From: Nostoc sp. CHAB 5715
GTDB lineage: Bacteria > Cyanobacteriota > Cyanobacteriia > Cyanobacteriales > Nostocaceae
Assembly (NCBI RefSeq): GCF_020829685.1
Contig: NZ_JAIVFR010000354.1
Span: 1-6,806, forward strand
DNA length: 6,806 nucleotides
Reading direction: 5' to 3'
In this document: positions 5,733 through 6,806 of the stretch, one piece after another
Numbering within the stretch: position 1 is the first letter of the stretch
Layout of the letters: each line of letters starts with the position of its first letter
Position numbers and translations under genes: made by a program
The notes under the pieces: generated by a model
Database searches by the model: none
Seen by the model: the letters and a program-made list of their open reading frames with translations, nothing else
What the model was told of the DNA's origin: nothing

Positions 5733-6388
5733 ATGATACCGATACTCAATTAAGCCTGAACCTCTGGCAGCAATCTGCACATACTTCACACTTGCAGGTA
5801 GACCAACTTTCTGTACCTGACGCAGAAATTACATTCTATCCTAGCTATTTTACAGTGGAGGAAAGTGATGAAATACTCCAGAGGTTATTTATAGAAGTTA
5901 ATTGGCAACAAGACAAAATAAAATGCTATGGCAAAGAGATAGACTTACCCAGACTGACTGCATGGTATGGCGACACTGGTAAATGTTATACATATTCAAA
6001 AATTAAAATGAATCCAATACCTTGGACACCAGTGTTGTTATTAATAAAGAAGAGAGTTGAAGAGATAACCCAATTCTCCTTTAATAGTGTTCTTCTCAAT
6101 CTTTACCGTGATGGCAAAGACAGTGTTTATTGGCATTCTGATGATGAGCCAGAATTAGGGAAATATCCAATTATTTATTCTGTTAGTTTTGGAGGTGAAA
6201 GAAAATTCCAACTTAGGCATAAATTCGATAAAAAATTCAAAAAAGTAGAGTTGGTTTTAACTCATGGTAGCCTTTTAATTATGAAAGGTAAAACACAAGA
6301 ATATTGGCAGCACCAAATACCTAAAACCTCAAAGCCTGTGATGCCAAGAATTAACTTAACATTTAGAATTATCAAGTGTTTGACCTAA
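5726..6388 (+). CDS. AlkB-like Fe(II)/2-oxoglutarate-dependent dioxygenase
   Basis: The protein has 220 residues, the normal length for single-domain bacterial AlkB/ALKBH2-3-like enzymes. These oxidatively remove alkyl groups from bases in DNA or RNA. Motifs in order are PRLTAWYGD (75-83) in the base-lesion recognition region; NLYRDG (125-130, N125 and Y127 contact 2-oxoglutarate); and WHSDDE with Fe ligands H137 and D139. Then come SVSFGGERKFQLRHK (152-166), the distal ligand H196 in EYWQHQIPK, and RINLTFR with R208 and R214 for 2-oxoglutarate. All catalytic residues are present, so it should be active. The PRLTAWYGD...SVSFGGERKF pattern is closer to ALKBH2/3-type than to E. coli AlkB, but the substrate is inferred. 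It lies 26 bp after the methyltransferase gene, probably co-transcribed, and converges on menD 51 bp later. Confidence 0.95.
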   Translation: MKYDTDTQLSLNLWQQSAHTSHLQVDQLSVPDAEITFYPSYFTVEESDEILQRLFIEVNWQQDKIKCYGKEIDLPRLTAWYGDTGKCYTYSKIKMNPIPWTPVLLLIKKRVEEITQFSFNSVLLNLYRDGKDSVYWHSDDEPELGKYPIIYSVSFGGERKFQLRHKFDKKFKKVELVLTHGSLLIMKGKTQEYWQHQIPKTSKPVMPRINLTFRIIKCLT

Positions 6389-6439
6389 TCGGTATATCTC
6401 ATACTGCTATTTAGCAATATCTAACAAGATACTTAAATA

Positions 6440-6806
6440 CTAAATATCTGCGGCAAATCTCCTTAAATTTTCCTGTCGCCACTTGGCATCTTTTTTACGA
6501 TTTGTCTGCAACTCTAAAACCCGAATTCCTGTATTTGGTAGTGGATTTAATCTTTGCTGCAACTGCTCCCAAGAAGTAATCAACTCATGCTGCACATTGT
6601 AAGTAGCGCACAACTGAGCAAAATCAATATCCTGGGGAGTACCAAAAAACTCTTCAAATGGTGGGTCAAATTTGGCAATAGGTAACATTTCAAAAATCCC
6701 ACCGCCATTGTTATTGATTAACACAATCGTCAAATGTCCGACAAACTTATTGCGGATTAAAAAACCATTAGTGTCATGCAACAGCGCTAAATCCACTACC
6801 AAATAC
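6440..6806 (-). CDS. menD: 2-succinyl-5-enolpyruvyl-6-hydroxy-3-cyclohexene-1-carboxylate synthase, C-terminal part
   Basis: The minus-strand frame enters at the right edge, so the N-terminal three quarters or so lie outside. The 121 residues seen are the ThDP-binding domain end: DLALLHDTNGFLIRNKF, then LTIVLINNNGGGIFEMLP (the N-N-G-G-G-I-F segment that closes the ThDP/Mg site), FFGTPQDIDFAQL, and the C-terminal helix to AADI. MenD joins isochorismate and 2-oxoglutarate, with loss of CO2, early in phylloquinone synthesis. The residue before DLALLHD is Val, where MenD proteins normally have Gly (GDL). It has the same orientation as menB, 3.35 kb upstream of it, and is convergent with the AlkB-like gene with no terminator hairpin evident between them. 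TTG at 6802 is internal, not the start. Confidence 0.95.
   Translation of the reverse strand, partial: YLVVDLALLHDTNGFLIRNKFVGHLTIVLINNNGGGIFEMLPIAKFDPPFEEFFGTPQDIDFAQLCATYNVQHELITSWEQLQQRLNPLPNTGIRVLELQTNRKKDAKWRQENLRRFAADI

Noticed and set aside
6389..6439. Terminator between the AlkB-like gene and menD
   Set aside because: Only a weak 4-5-bp gcta/tagc stem is present, without GC content or a following T-run.
6440..6802. TTG at 6802 as the start of a short complete gene
   Set aside because: The frame continues to the window edge and matches the middle of the MenD ThDP domain, so it is a truncated view of a longer gene.

Overview
The window looks like chromosomal DNA of a filamentous, heterocyst-type (Nostoc/Anabaena-like) cyanobacterium. 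The signs are HIP1 octamers (gcgatcgc), heptanucleotide and nonanucleotide short tandem repeats in intergenic DNA, the vitamin K1 genes menB and menD with cyanobacterial-style sequence, and several protein families typical of this group. The genus is inferred from these traits and no search was run.

Layout. At the left edge, on the minus strand, is the N-terminal part of a Pro/Gln/Thr-rich protein of unknown function with a 22-23-residue internal repeat (1-619). A 206-bp divergent intergenic region carrying blocks of 7- and 9-bp tandem repeats separates it from a plus-strand DUF721/DciA-like protein with a C-terminal zinc ribbon (826-1365). An AT-rich gap of about 450 bp leads to a small four-cysteine protein (1812-2123). 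A strong bidirectional terminator (2211-2245) separates that gene from the convergent menB (2252-3085, minus). The C-terminal third of menD enters from the right edge (6440-6806), also on the minus strand.

The 3.35 kb between menB and menD (3086-6439) is an accessory island made largely of wreckage. It holds an Rpn-family PD-(D/E)XK nuclease gene split by a 93-bp MITE with 15-bp terminal inverted repeats and a 5-bp target duplication. Next is a three-frame remnant of a second DUF4351 C-terminus. That remnant abuts, tail to tail, the remains of a HigBA-type toxin-antitoxin pair (minus strand, truncated and frameshifted). The two intact genes in the island are a putative class I SAM-dependent methyltransferase (4785-5699) and, 26 bp downstream, an AlkB-like Fe(II)/2-oxoglutarate dioxygenase (5726-6388). 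Both are visibly more AT-rich than menB.

How it works together. MenD and MenB act in phylloquinone biosynthesis and point the same way, so the island probably interrupted or lies within an older menD-menB neighbourhood. The methyltransferase-AlkB pair is the most interesting functional unit: a possible modification/demodification or nucleic-acid repair pair whose substrate cannot be read from sequence. The clearest single observation is the MITE, because its removal together with one target copy restores the nuclease reading frame exactly.
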